From an uncultured Clostridium sp. (lineage in GTDB: Bacteria > Bacillota > Clostridia > TANB77 > CAG-508): a stretch of DNA of 35,517 nt. Position 1 is the stretch's first letter. Each line of letters opens with the position of its first letter. Below, in pieces: positions 9,479-17,837 of the stretch. The stretch covers positions 1-35,517 of the forward strand of contig CAMEWM010000012.1 of the NCBI GenBank assembly GCA_945946655.1. The letters are read 5' to 3'. The notes under the pieces are model-generated. The model saw nothing but the letters and a program-made list of their open reading frames with translations. It did not search any database and was not told the origin of the DNA. The position numbers and the translations under genes were made by a program.

Positions 9479-10213
9479 TTATTTTCCACCAAATCTTCTT
9501 GTTCTCTTTTGATATATTTGTATTGATTTTAGAAATTCTTCTTCGTCATATTCTGGCCAATATTTATCTGTAAATACAAATTCAGAATATGAAATTTGCC
9601 ATGGCAAGAAATTGCTAATTCTTTCTTCCCCACTTGTTCTTATTAATAAATCCGGATCTGGTTGCCCTGCTGTATACAAATTGTTAGATACCATTGTTTC
9701 ATCAATATCTTCAATTTTTATTTTACCGCTCAAAACATCTTCTGCTATTTTTTTCGTAGCAGTAACAATCTCATCTCTTCCTCCATAATTAAAGCATATA
9801 TTTAGTACGAGTCCTGTATTATTTTTTGTTCTATCTATAGCTTTATTTATCTCACTTTGCAAATCTTTTGGTAAGTCATTTACTCTTCCAAGAACATTTA
9901 CTTTTATATTATCATCATACGATTTAAAGAAGTCAGATATATATAATTTTAGAAGCTTCATTATTGCTCCTATTTCTTCTTCTGATCTTTTCCAATTTTC
10001 TGTTGAGAAAGCATACACAGTCATATATTTAATTCCTATTTTATTTGCAAATTTCGCTATTCTTTTTAAGTTCTCGGCTCCTTCTTTATGTCCTTGTGCA
10101 GTTTCCAAATTATTTTTTTTTGCCCATCTTCTATTTCCATCCATAATTATAGCAACATGTACTGGCAAATTTTCTAAATTAACTAATTGTTCTATATCTT
10201 TTTCCATTATCAT
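9479..10213 (-). CDS. uppS: Undecaprenyl diphosphate synthase (cis-prenyltransferase)
   Basis: Extends farnesyl diphosphate with isopentenyl diphosphate to the C55 carrier used in cell-wall synthesis. The catalytic IMDGNRRWAKKN motif lies near residues 22-33, and the C-terminal RTSGEERISNFLPWQ, SEFVFTDKYWPEY region is typical. The length of 244 residues is normal. Two possible ATG starts, at 10213 and 10207, follow AAAGGA; I kept the first. A stable hairpin separates it from frr upstream. Its product feeds the TagO-type enzyme and lipid-linked glycosyltransferases seen elsewhere in the window. Confidence 0.96.
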   Translation of the reverse strand: MIMEKDIEQLVNLENLPVHVAIIMDGNRRWAKKNNLETAQGHKEGAENLKRIAKFANKIGIKYMTVYAFSTENWKRSEEEIGAIMKLLKLYISDFFKSYDDNIKVNVLGRVNDLPKDLQSEINKAIDRTKNNTGLVLNICFNYGGRDEIVTATKKIAEDVLSGKIKIEDIDETMVSNNLYTAGQPDPDLLIRTSGEERISNFLPWQISYSEFVFTDKYWPEYDEEEFLKSIQIYQKRTRRFGGK

Positions 10214-10231
10214 ACAATCCTTTCACTTAAC

Positions 10232-10259
10232 GAGCCATTGAGAACCTCCTCAATGGCTC
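10232..10259 (-). repeat. 11-bp hairpin between frr and uppS
   Basis: GAGCCATTGAG at 10232-10242 pairs exactly with CTCAATGGCTC at 10249-10259 around a 6-base loop. On the coding (minus) strand there is no U tract after it, so it is more likely an mRNA processing or stability element within the operon than a terminator. Confidence 0.6.
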
Positions 10260-10271
10260 TAGTAAGTATAT

Positions 10272-10820
10272 TTATACTGTCATAATTTCTTTTTCTTTCT
10301 TTTCTAGTATTTGGTCAATTTCAGCTATTTTTGCATCCGTCATTTTTTGAATTTTTGCTTCTGCAGTTTCTAATTCATCCTCTGTAAGCTCACTATTTTT
10401 TTGAGCTGTTCTCGCACTGTCTATTCCATCTCTTCTGATTGCTCTTACAGCAACCTTAGCCTCTTCTGCTGTTTTTCTAATGTCTTTCACTAGATCTTTT
10501 CTTCTTTCTTCTGTTAGCTCTGGAAATGTTAATCTTATTACTTTTCCATCATTCATTGGATTAATTCCAAGTTCTGCTAAATTAATTGCTTTCTCAATTT
10601 CTTTAAGCATACTCATATCCCATGGTTGTATAACTATCATTCTTGGCTCTGGAACTGATACTCCTGCCATTTGGTTTATTGGAGTTGGTACTCCATAATA
10701 ATCAACCATTACTTTATTTAGTATATTTGGGTTTGCACGTCCAGCTCTTACCTCTGATAGATTTTCCTCAAATACACTAATAGTTTTTTTCATTTTTTCT
10801 TCAATACTATTAAAATCCAT
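10272..10820 (-). CDS. frr: Ribosome recycling factor
   Basis: Splits post-termination ribosomes together with EF-G. The 182-residue protein has the characteristic VRAGRANPNILNKVMVDYYG and IQPWDMSMLKEIEKAI...GINPMNDGKVIRLTFPELTEERRK segments. The frame is open further upstream, but I chose the ATG at 10818-10820 because AGGAG precedes it at correct spacing and the family starts near MDFNSIEEKM. The gene lies 10 bases after pyrH. Confidence 0.97.
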   Translation of the reverse strand: MDFNSIEEKMKKTISVFEENLSEVRAGRANPNILNKVMVDYYGVPTPINQMAGVSVPEPRMIVIQPWDMSMLKEIEKAINLAELGINPMNDGKVIRLTFPELTEERRKDLVKDIRKTAEEAKVAVRAIRRDGIDSARTAQKNSELTEDELETAEAKIQKMTDAKIAEIDQILEKKEKEIMTV

Positions 10821-10830
10821 AATCTTTCTC

Positions 10831-11544
10831 CTATTCTCCTTCAACTAAGGTTCCTATTTTTTCTCCTTGAACAGCCTTTAATATATTGTCAGGCTTATCT
10901 ATTCCAAATACTATTAATGGAATATTATTGTCTCTACATAAAGATGTTGCTGTAGAATCCATAACTTTTAGATTTTTATTTAATATATCTAGATATGTTA
11001 TCTTTTCATATCTTATTGCATTTGGATCAACTTTTGGATCTGCAGAATATACTGCGTCTATAGTTTTTGCAACTAAAATAACATCTGCCTCTATCTCTGC
11101 TGCTCTTAATGCTGCAGTTGTATCTGTTGTGAAATATGGGTTTCCTGTTCCACAAGAGAATATTACAATTCTTCCTCTTTCTAAGTGTTTTAGAGCTTTC
11201 CTTTTTATATATGGTTCTGCAATTTGTCTCATTTCGATTGCAGTTTGTACTCTTGTATACATTCCTCTTGCTTCCAATGCATCTTGCAATGCCAATCCAT
11301 TCATAACTGTTGCAAGCATTCCCATATAATCAGATGTTGTTCTTTCCATTTCTGTTCCATATTTTCCTCTCCAGAAATTTCCTCCACCAACAACTATTGC
11401 GATTTCTACTCCTAATTCTTTTACTTTCTTTATTTCGTCGCAAATTCTACCTAATACATCAGCATCTATTCCTGTCTTCTTATCTCCTGCTAATGCTTCT
11501 CCACTTAACTTTAACAAAATTCTCTTGTATTTTGCTTCAGACAT
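10831..11544 (-). CDS. pyrH: Uridylate kinase
   Basis: Phosphorylates UMP to UDP, the entry to pyrimidine nucleotides; the bacterial hexameric amino-acid-kinase type. The phosphate-binding KLSGEALAG is at residues 12-20, then VGGGNFWRG and the C-terminal [17 protein letters not shown] segment. The 237-residue length is standard. It is the first gene of the pyrH-frr-uppS-cdsA-rseP-polC run. The rpsB-tsf genes that often precede it are not here; a divergent sortase gene is upstream instead, with 148 bases between them. Confidence 0.97.
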   Translation of the reverse strand: MSEAKYKRILLKLSGEALAGDKKTGIDADVLGRICDEIKKVKELGVEIAIVVGGGNFWRGKYGTEMERTTSDYMGMLATVMNGLALQDALEARGMYTRVQTAIEMRQIAEPYIKRKALKHLERGRIVIFSCGTGNPYFTTDTTAALRAAEIEADVILVAKTIDAVYSADPKVDPNAIRYEKITYLDILNKNLKVMDSTATSLCRDNNIPLIVFGIDKPDNILKAVQGEKIGTLVEGE

Positions 11545-11692
11545 AATTTAATCTCCTTTATTCAAATTTAGACTGACCTTATTCTATCATATATTATTTA
11601 TAAATTGTATCTTTTTTTTTAATTTTATTAATTTTTTTTTATCTTTTTGACCAGAATATATATTATAAAAATATCTTATGAGGAATTAGATA

Positions 11693-12286
11693 ATGAGGAA
11701 ATTATTGTTTTTAAAAATAACTTTATTTTTTTCAGTATTGGGCGTAATAATCTTTTCTTTATTATTTGTATTATATATTTATGATATAACACAAATAAAT
11801 AAAACATCAAAAAATTTAGCTGATTCTTTTTCTATATCATATTTATATTCAAATAATCCTTCTTATTTTACTAACAACCAATCGTCAACTTTTACAGATA
11901 ATTTTGTAATTGGCATTATAAAAATAGATAAGCTTAAGCTTAACTATCCAATATTATCTGAGGTATCAGATGACCTTTTAAAAATAGCACCATGTCGATT
12001 TGCAGGGCCACTTCCAAACGATATTGGTAATCTCTGTATTGCAGGTCACAATTATATAGATAATACATTTTTTGCAAAAATAAGTTCTTTAGAATATGAT
12101 GATGAAATTGATATATATGGAATTGATGGTAAAATGGTAAAATATTATGTATTTAATAAAACAGAAGTTGGAAGTTCTGATATGTCTTGTACATCTCAAG
12201 AAACGTCAGGAAAAAGGGTCGTAACGCTAATGACTTGTAATAGCATAAAACAAACACGAATAATTGTTCAAGCTTTAGAGCAATAA
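11693..12286 (+). CDS. Sortase (cysteine transpeptidase)
   Basis: Membrane-anchored sortase that attaches LPXTG proteins to peptidoglycan. An N-terminal membrane helix covers about residues 7-29. The catalytic triad is visible: His119 in CIAGHNY, Cys182 in TLMTCN and Arg189 in KQTRIIV. At 197 residues with an N-terminal anchor it resembles the small class D/E-like housekeeping sortases of Clostridia; I cannot fix the class. A GAGGAA ribosome-binding site precedes the ATG. It faces an LPXTG protein gene convergently, a likely substrate. Confidence 0.92.
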   Translation: MRKLLFLKITLFFSVLGVIIFSLLFVLYIYDITQINKTSKNLADSFSISYLYSNNPSYFTNNQSSTFTDNFVIGIIKIDKLKLNYPILSEVSDDLLKIAPCRFAGPLPNDIGNLCIAGHNYIDNTFFAKISSLEYDDEIDIYGIDGKMVKYYVFNKTEVGSSDMSCTSQETSGKRVVTLMTCNSIKQTRIIVQALEQ

Positions 12287-12288
12287 AA

Positions 12289-12316
12289 AAGATATATACA
12301 CTAAAGTATATATCTT
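12289..12316. terminator. Shared terminator between convergent sortase and LPXTG genes
   Basis: AAGATATATAC at 12289-12299 pairs with its complement at 12306-12316 around a 6-base loop. The minus-strand transcript ends in a run of Us (A run at 12285-12290 on the plus strand). The plus-strand side has a weaker U-rich tail. Confidence 0.75.
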
Positions 12317-12335
12317 ATATATTATTTTAAATTAA

Positions 12336-12671
12336 CTATTTTATATTATAATCTCTAATCTTCTTATATGCATATATAGCTGATATTGCACATACAGTTA
12401 CTAATATGGCTACAACATATCCATCAGTCACACCAGTTTTTGGTAATGTATTATTAGTATTTGTTCTATATGATGTGTTACTTGTATTATAATTACTGTT
12501 TGTGTTAATAACATTTGGAACTGCATTTTGAGTGTTAATATCATTTTGTGTATTAGCAGAACCTCCTCCTACTATAACTGGATCTGCAAAAACAGCTGTT
12601 GTTAAAGCTAACATCAATGTTACTATTATAATAAGTTCAATAATTAATTTTGAATTAATTTTTTTCATCAT
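12336..12671 (-). CDS. Small LPXTG-anchored surface protein
   Basis: Secreted 111-residue protein. The signal peptide covers about 1-29 (hydrophobic stretch, then TAVFADP). A low-complexity Asn/Thr-rich linker covers 38-75, and a sortase signal follows: LPKTG at 76-80, a hydrophobic segment, and the basic tail KKIRDYNIK. There is no room for an enzymatic domain, so it may be a stalk, spacer or surface peptide. I chose the ATG at 12669-12671 over the upstream in-frame start because AAAGGAG lies directly before it. The convergent sortase probably anchors it. Confidence 0.88.
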   Translation of the reverse strand: MMKKINSKLIIELIIIVTLMLALTTAVFADPVIVGGGSANTQNDINTQNAVPNVINTNSNYNTSNTSYRTNTNNTLPKTGVTDGYVVAILVTVCAISAIYAYKKIRDYNIK

Positions 12672-12797
12672 ATATTTTCTCCTTTTACTTTTCATACTAT
12701 ATAATAATATTATCTACATTTTTAATTTTACTATTCTTTTTTTATATAGTCAATAATTTTATATTACTTTTTTGTTACATTATTGTTACATTACTAA

Positions 12798-13076
12798 TTA
12801 TTCTTGTGTATATGGTAATATAGCAATTTGTCTAGCTCTTTTTACAGCTATTGTTATATCTCTTTGATGTTTTGCACAAGCTCCTGTTGCTCTTCTTGGT
12901 AATATTTTACCTTTGTCATTGATGAATTTTTTTAGTTGATCAGCATTTTTATAATCTAAAACTAGATCTTTATTTGCGCATAAAGGGCAAACTTTCTTTC
13001 TCATTTTTCTAAATTTTGGATTATAATCTTCATCTTTATTTGCATTGTTTCTTCTATTTTGTCTTTTATCTGCCAT
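12798..13076 (-). CDS. rpsR: 30S ribosomal protein S18
   Basis: Small-subunit protein that pairs with S6 on the platform. The 92 residues include the S18 core ([48 protein letters not shown]). The N terminus is slightly long and basic and carries a CPLC pair like zinc-containing S18 variants. It is the last gene of rpsF-ssb-rpsR. Confidence 0.97.
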   Translation of the reverse strand: MADKRQNRRNNANKDEDYNPKFRKMRKKVCPLCANKDLVLDYKNADQLKKFINDKGKILPRRATGACAKHQRDITIAVKRARQIAILPYTQE

Positions 13077-13107
13077 TATTATCTTCCCTCCCTATTTTTT
13101 ATTTTAC

Positions 13108-13536
13108 TTAAAATGGTAGGTCATCACCAGATGAAACTTCAAATTCAGAATCATTACCTGTTGGCATTGTTGGATCTCCTCCAAAACTAGAATCAAAATC
13201 TCCAGCTGCTCCATCTCTTTTACTATCCGCAAAATATGTTTCTTCTACTACGACTTCTGTTATGTAATGTTTCTGTCCTTTATCGTCATCCCAAGTTCTT
13301 GTTTGTAGTCTTCCAACTACGCCAACTTGTTGACCTTTTTTAAAATACTTGCTTACAAACTCTCCTGTTTTATTCCATGCGACACAGTTTATAAAATCAG
13401 CTTGTCTTTCTTCACCCTGTCTTGCAAATCTTCTATTTACAGCAAGTGAAAAAGATGCTACTAATGTATTGCTTGTTTGAGTATATCTAACTTCTGGGTC
13501 TCTTGTTAATCTTCCCATTAAAATTACTTTGTTCAT
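13108..13536 (-). CDS. ssb: Single-stranded DNA-binding protein
   Basis: Binds single-stranded DNA during replication and repair and recruits partners through its acidic tail. The OB fold spans about 1-107 (MNKVILMGRLTRDPEVRY, FINCVAWNKTGEF, GRLQTRTWDD), followed by a Gly/Asp-rich linker and the conserved tip DDLPF. The length of 142 residues is normal. It sits between rpsF and rpsR, the classic order, after a GGAGG ribosome-binding site. Confidence 0.97.
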   Translation of the reverse strand: MNKVILMGRLTRDPEVRYTQTSNTLVASFSLAVNRRFARQGEERQADFINCVAWNKTGEFVSKYFKKGQQVGVVGRLQTRTWDDDKGQKHYITEVVVEETYFADSKRDGAAGDFDSSFGGDPTMPTGNDSEFEVSSGDDLPF

Positions 13537-13559
13537 ATATGACCTCCATTTTTATTTAA

Positions 13560-13844
13560 TTATTCATTTACATTGATTGTCATAAATTTAATAACATCAT
13601 CAGTAATTCTGTAATTTCTTTCTAACTCTGCTATTATACTTGGATTTGCTGTAAAGTAGAATACTACATAATATCCTTCTGCATTTTTCTTTACAGGATA
13701 AGCTAACTTCTTCTTTCCAAGATTGTCAACTTTTTCTACTTTTCCATCTTCATTAATCATATCTGTGAATTTTGTTGTTAATTCATTAACTTTCTCTTCA
13801 TCAACAGATGGATTAATAATGATTATACTCTCGTATTTATTCAT
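13560..13844 (-). CDS. rpsF: 30S ribosomal protein S6
   Basis: Partner of S18 on the small-subunit platform. The 94 residues match the family (NKYESIIIINPSVDEEKVNEL, KKLAYPVKKNAEGYYVVFYF). I chose the ATG at 13842-13844: the AAGGAGG ribosome-binding site overlaps the alternative GTG three codons upstream, so that one cannot be used. In many bacteria the leader of this operon binds the S6:S18 pair. Here a short TACATAT/ATATGTA hairpin lies in the leader near 13873-13887, but I do not see enough to call the known motif. Confidence 0.96.
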   Translation of the reverse strand: MNKYESIIIINPSVDEEKVNELTTKFTDMINEDGKVEKVDNLGKKKLAYPVKKNAEGYYVVFYFTANPSIIAELERNYRITDDVIKFMTINVNE

Positions 13845-13915
13845 TATTTTCACCTCCTTATGGATTTATAACCTACATATGATATGTAAGTAAGGACTTT
13901 TCAATTTTAAATTAA

Positions 13916-13941
13916 AAAGTAGTGCATTTTTACACTACTTT
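13916..13941 (-). terminator. Terminator after the prepilin-like gene
   Basis: AAAGTAGTG (13916-13924) pairs with CACTACTTT (13933-13941). On the minus strand it ends in a U-rich tail, and it lies about 45 bases after the stop codon of the prepilin-like gene. Confidence 0.75.
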
Positions 13942-13985
13942 ATTTTAACATATAGATTCATTAATTGCAAGGAATTTCTTAAAAA

Positions 13986-15666
13986 TTACCACGTTTCTTC
14001 TGTTTGAGGTTCTATCTTTTCTATTTCTTCATATGAAACATCAGATTTTAGAGAAACTACGGGGCGGATTCCGGCAAGGTTATGGCTCTTCTCTCCACCT
14101 GAATAGAATAGATAAGCCGCTCCCGAGTCAGCCCCTCCGGCTGTGAACATTGCCAAGGCCAAAATTGCAATGGTCTGGGTAGACACGAACAGCACTTGAA
14201 GTAAGCCAATACCAATTAGTATCCGTGTTTGCAAATAATACATCATATAATGCTGACGAACTTAAAATTGCGTCTGACCCAAGATAGTAATATGCATCAC
14301 TTGTTTTTTCAAAGCTACTTGTTATTCCATTTAAGTAATCTTGTGGGCTTGCGTATTGGTCTGTATACGATTGTGTCGTTCCTATATTCCCCTCTTTGTC
14401 TATGTTTGACTGTGCCTCATCACTAGTTTTATATACCTTGCCATTTGCAATATCTACTGTTACTCCACATAATCTATTTATATCATCTATAGTTAAACTT
14501 TTTGAAGATTCGGCATATTCATTTTTATATATTGAGCATATATTATTTAGCTCACTTTCAAAGTTTACCATTCCTGTTGCACCTTTTAAATAATAGTATG
14601 GATCATTTGAATTTTCTCTTTTTAATGGACTTCCAGATGTTAATAATAAGTGGTTACCATCTTCGCTTAGTCCCAATACTCTCCAGTTAACTTTTGTTCC
14701 ATTATTGTTTGTTGTATATGTTTGGTCTGAGTCATAACCAGTTTTATTTGCAATGCTCACATATTCTCCACTTGTTGGATTTGTATAATTTACATAGTCT
14801 CCTACTTGCAAATCTCCATTTTTAAATGCAGTGACTAATGTTTCTGCATATCTATATACAGTTTTTCCAAAATTCACTTTTGTAATTTCTTCTCCATCTC
14901 TTCCATCTGCTGCATATCCTGATATACTAAATGGTATTGCCTCACCATAATCTGTTGAGTCATCTGTAGATGGCAATTTGTAATTGGCTGTTCCTATTTT
15001 TCCATTCCAATTCACTGTTACATCTTCATTATTTATTTTTACCGTTGGTAAAGTTGTAAAGTTATAATTTGATAATATTCTTAGAGTTATTGTATCGCCT
15101 GTAGAAGCAAGGCTTTTATCTTTTCCATCACTTTCCATCGTTATTACTGAAATGATAGGTAAATCAACTTTAGAATAGTAATCACTTGCCGGTGAACCTC
15201 CAGAGAAATCATCTATTATCGTATAATGTCTTACATTATTTAAAACCGCGCCTTGTAGATAGTATACAGTAAGGCTTTCTGAATCCATTACATATAAGTC
15301 ATCAGTTGTGAAGTTTTTATCCTTATTTCCTTGTCCACAATTAAGAGTTAAATCATCTGATAAAATACTTATATTTATTGGATAACATGTTCCAGAGTCA
15401 TTAGGATTTCTATCATTAGTTGGAACACCGTATGTATCTAAGTCAATTGTGTTATCAGAATATACTGGTAGATTGCCGTTCTTTACATAATATACTTTTA
15501 CCTCTTCTGATAACGCTATAATATCTTCTTTTACTTTATTATATTTTTTTAGTTCAATTGTAGATGTCATACTTGCAGTAAAGGTCACTGCTAATATTAA
15601 CAATACTACTATTGTTACTGCCAAAGCAACCAAAGTCACACCCTGATTCTCTCTCATTTTTTTCAT
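13986..15666 (-). CDS. Prepilin-like secreted protein, interrupted by a +1 frameshift
   Basis: The N terminus MKKMRENQGVTLVALAVTIVVLLIL is a type IV prepilin-like leader, with cleavage likely after the Gly of QGVTLV; the usual Glu at mature position 5 is missing. An extended Asn/Ser/Thr/Asp-rich extracellular region follows. It contains an Ig-like stretch (about 190-250), then a conserved C-terminal domain with WRVLGLSEDGNHLLLTSG, WYWLTSSAVRV and, after the break, GEKSHNLAGIRPVVSLKSD. The first frame ends at TGA 14128-14130 after residue 512. The remaining 50 or so residues are in the +1 frame down to 13986. The switch lies at CGGA, 14136-14139; zero-frame codon 510 is CGG. With CGGA as one codon the protein has 559 residues. 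The start is supported by AGGAGG. Its role is unknown; pseudopilin or surface adhesin are possibilities. Confidence 0.8.
14136..14139 (-). other. Candidate +1 recoding site CGGA in the prepilin-like gene
   Basis: Minus-strand reading is CAC AGC CGG AGG GGC TGA in the zero frame. The conserved C-terminal domain requires CAC AGC (CGGA) GGG GCT GAC TCG. The zero-frame stop TGA comes 9 bases after the CGG codon starts. This is the only in-frame CGG in the gene. A G run (14132-14135 on the minus strand) just downstream offers an alternative explanation by homopolymer error or phase variation. Confidence 0.5.
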
Positions 15667-15752
15667 TTGATTTTCCTCCTATTACTACTTATAATATTAC
15701 TATTAAATTATATTTTTTTCAATACTTTAAATAACTTTTATTTTTCTCGTAT

Positions 15753-16427
15753 TTAATTATTGATCTGATTATATTTATCCCATATTTTCATCTTTATATT
15801 AAATTTTTTGTTTTCGTTCATAACTAGAATCCACAAATATATGATAATAAGTAAAATTGCTATATTTTTATAAATCAGGATAATTACACTTGATATCATA
15901 GTTAATAATATTATTACAATGTTAGAGACCTTATTAGTAATAATGTATGATTGATATATTCCACTATATATATGTATTATATCTTTTAAAATTCTTCCTC
16001 CATCTAGAGGATAGATTGGTATAAGGTTAAAAATAAAAATTAATATATTGGAATATATTATTAAATCTAATGGTATGTTCATTATATAAAAATTATTTGT
16101 TGTTCTATAATATATAATTGTAATTATTACAATTACTGCATTTATTAATGGACCTGCACTTGCAATTGCTATCTTTTTTATTGATAATAAGTTTGCTTTT
16201 TTTATCTTTATATTATAATTTTCATATTGTGCTTTAAATTTTACCGAGAATCCTGTTGGTATAATCGAAATCGATTCTGGCTTAAATCCTAAAAGTATTC
16301 CCATTATTATATGACCCATTTCATGTATAAAGGCAAATAGCATTAATATTGCATATATCTTTATTTGTTTTGTTATCAAGAATACTATCAAGAATAAAAA
16401 AATCTTTAAATTAATTTTTATTTGCAT
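15753..16427 (-). CDS. spoIVFB: SpoIVFB-like intramembrane zinc protease
   Basis: A site-2 protease of the sporulation type; in Bacillus it cleaves pro-SigK in the mother cell. It is a 224-residue polytopic protein. The zinc motif HEMGH is at 35-39, and the second motif NLIPIYPLDGGRIL is near 137-150. It is shorter and more hydrophobic than RseP, with no PDZ domain. Its ATG lies 7 bases after the stop of the LytM-domain gene, matching the spoIVFA-spoIVFB pair. I infer the same role; whether the substrate is pro-SigK cannot be seen here. Confidence 0.85.
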   Translation of the reverse strand: MQIKINLKIFLFLIVFLITKQIKIYAILMLFAFIHEMGHIIMGILLGFKPESISIIPTGFSVKFKAQYENYNIKIKKANLLSIKKIAIASAGPLINAVIVIITIIYYRTTNNFYIMNIPLDLIIYSNILIFIFNLIPIYPLDGGRILKDIIHIYSGIYQSYIITNKVSNIVIILLTMISSVIILIYKNIAILLIIIYLWILVMNENKKFNIKMKIWDKYNQINN

Positions 16428-16434
16428 AAATTCC

Positions 16435-17325
16435 TCACATTGTTTCTAATATTTCTTCTGGGTTTATGAATCTATCTTCTCTTTTTATTTCAAAATGAAG
16501 GTGCGGACCTGTTGCTCTACCAGTCTGCCCAACTTTTGCAATTTTTTCCCCTTGTTTTACTATATCGCCTTCCTTTACTAGTAATTGGTTACAATGTGCA
16601 TATAGAGTTGTTATTTCTCCATTTTCGACTCTAATATGCTTACCATAGTCACCTTCACCTGAAGATATTGTAACAGTTCCGTCCATTGCACAAATAATAT
16701 CATCTCCGATATTTCCAGCTATATCTATTCCATAATGGTTAGCTGTAACAATTTCAGTAGGTGTTCTACTACCAAATTTCGAAGTTATTGTTCCTCTTAA
16801 TGGCCAAATTATATCAGCATTTTGCTTAACATATTCTATGTCTATCTCTTCTTGAGATTTTTCTTCTACTGGTGCTATTTCTTCTGCCCCACCTACAGCT
16901 TCTTGAGTAGTATTTTCTACCACATCATTTTCTTCTATAGTAGTAACATTTTGGTCTTCTTCTTTTTTGCTATCTAATATTTGATTTATCTTTTCTTCTG
17001 TGCCATTTAGATATTCTTTCGATTTTTCATATAAACTTTGAACACTAATATCATATGATAAAATTTCTTTCGCTTTATTTAACATTTCAGCAGAAAATAT
17101 TTGATTTACATTTTTCATTGTATAAATCATAAAATAAATTACTGTGCATATAAGAATTTGCACTAGCATTTTTCTAATCATTCTACTTTTTATTATTGTT
17201 TTGTCGCTATAAACTTTATTTCTATTATTTGCAGCATAATAACCATTCTTAGTTTCGTATTTTCTTCTGCTATATATTTCTTCAGCTCTTCTAATTCTCT
17301 CTTCTTGGCTAACTGCTCTTTCCAT
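16435..17325 (-). CDS. spoIVFA: SpoIVFA-like membrane protein with LytM (M23) domain
   Basis: A 296-residue protein. A basic cytoplasmic N terminus (1-47) is followed by one membrane helix (about 48-68), a Glu-rich linker (about 100-165) and a C-terminal M23 domain (about 172-296). The metal-binding pattern is complete: His and Asp in NHYGIDIAG and the HLHFE motif, with the intervening LYAHCNQL. In Bacillus, SpoIVFA holds and inhibits SpoIVFB, and its domain is regarded as a binding module. Here the metal ligands look intact, so true endopeptidase activity is possible. Adjacency to spoIVFB drives the name; SpoIIQ is the alternative. Confidence 0.8.
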   Translation of the reverse strand: MERAVSQEERIRRAEEIYSRRKYETKNGYYAANNRNKVYSDKTIIKSRMIRKMLVQILICTVIYFMIYTMKNVNQIFSAEMLNKAKEILSYDISVQSLYEKSKEYLNGTEEKINQILDSKKEEDQNVTTIEENDVVENTTQEAVGGAEEIAPVEEKSQEEIDIEYVKQNADIIWPLRGTITSKFGSRTPTEIVTANHYGIDIAGNIGDDIICAMDGTVTISSGEGDYGKHIRVENGEITTLYAHCNQLLVKEGDIVKQGEKIAKVGQTGRATGPHLHFEIKREDRFINPEEILETM

Positions 17326-17395
17326 AAAAAAACACCTCTTCCTTTGTTTTTATAAATTTATATTCCAAAGGTTGAGGTTTTATTCATATTTTATA

Positions 17396-17785
17396 TTATA
17401 CAAGGATAGCTAATGATATACTTATTATTGTAGTCATTGCTAAAAGTATATTAAGTAATTTTGATTTTTTATATGATTTTTTTAATTTATCTAATTTTCT
17501 ATCAGATAAATTGTCTTCTATTCTTTTGATATAATTTGTTACAACTACTTCCGCTTCTTTTATGACATATTTTCTGTCCTCTTTTTTTATATTTTCAATT
17601 TTTTTCAAGTCTTCTATTCTCATATCTCCTTGTATTATCCCATTTTCTTCTTTATATTTTATAAAATCACTGTAGTTTATATCTTTAACTTTTTTCTTAT
17701 CTTTAACAACCATGATAGCTTCATCAATTAAGTTTGATGGAAGATTTTTTAATATTATTACATTCTTCATGTTTGATTGATTCAT
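17396..17785 (-). CDS. Unknown tail-anchored protein in the sporulation cluster
   Basis: A 129-residue protein that I do not recognise. The N-terminal two-thirds is charged and helical with many Lys and Glu. The pattern VIILKNLPSNLIDEAIMVVKD near the start could be a small folded domain. A single C-terminal membrane helix (about 111-129, LLNILLAMTTIISISLAILV) follows a basic stretch, giving a tail-anchored topology. A GGAGG ribosome-binding site supports the start. It lies between the YyaC-like gene and spoIVFA on the same strand, so a sporulation role is an inference from position only. Confidence 0.75.
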   Translation of the reverse strand: MNQSNMKNVIILKNLPSNLIDEAIMVVKDKKKVKDINYSDFIKYKEENGIIQGDMRIEDLKKIENIKKEDRKYVIKEAEVVVTNYIKRIEDNLSDRKLDKLKKSYKKSKLLNILLAMTTIISISLAILV

Positions 17786-17837
17786 ATGTACCTCCTATAT
17801 ATTCTTTATATAGGAATTATTTCCATAAAAATATTTT

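Noticed and set aside
10821..10844. Upstream start for frr overlapping pyrH
   Set aside because: The ATG at 10820 has the ribosome-binding site and matches the family N terminus; the upstream start has neither.
13845..13985. S6:S18-binding leader motif before rpsF
   Set aside because: Only a short A/T hairpin is visible; the conserved CCG-containing structure was not found.
3694..14139. Simple reassignment of CGG to another amino acid
   Set aside because: Reassignment alone does not account for the extra base. The frame changes at both sites, so a +1 shift or four-base reading is needed.
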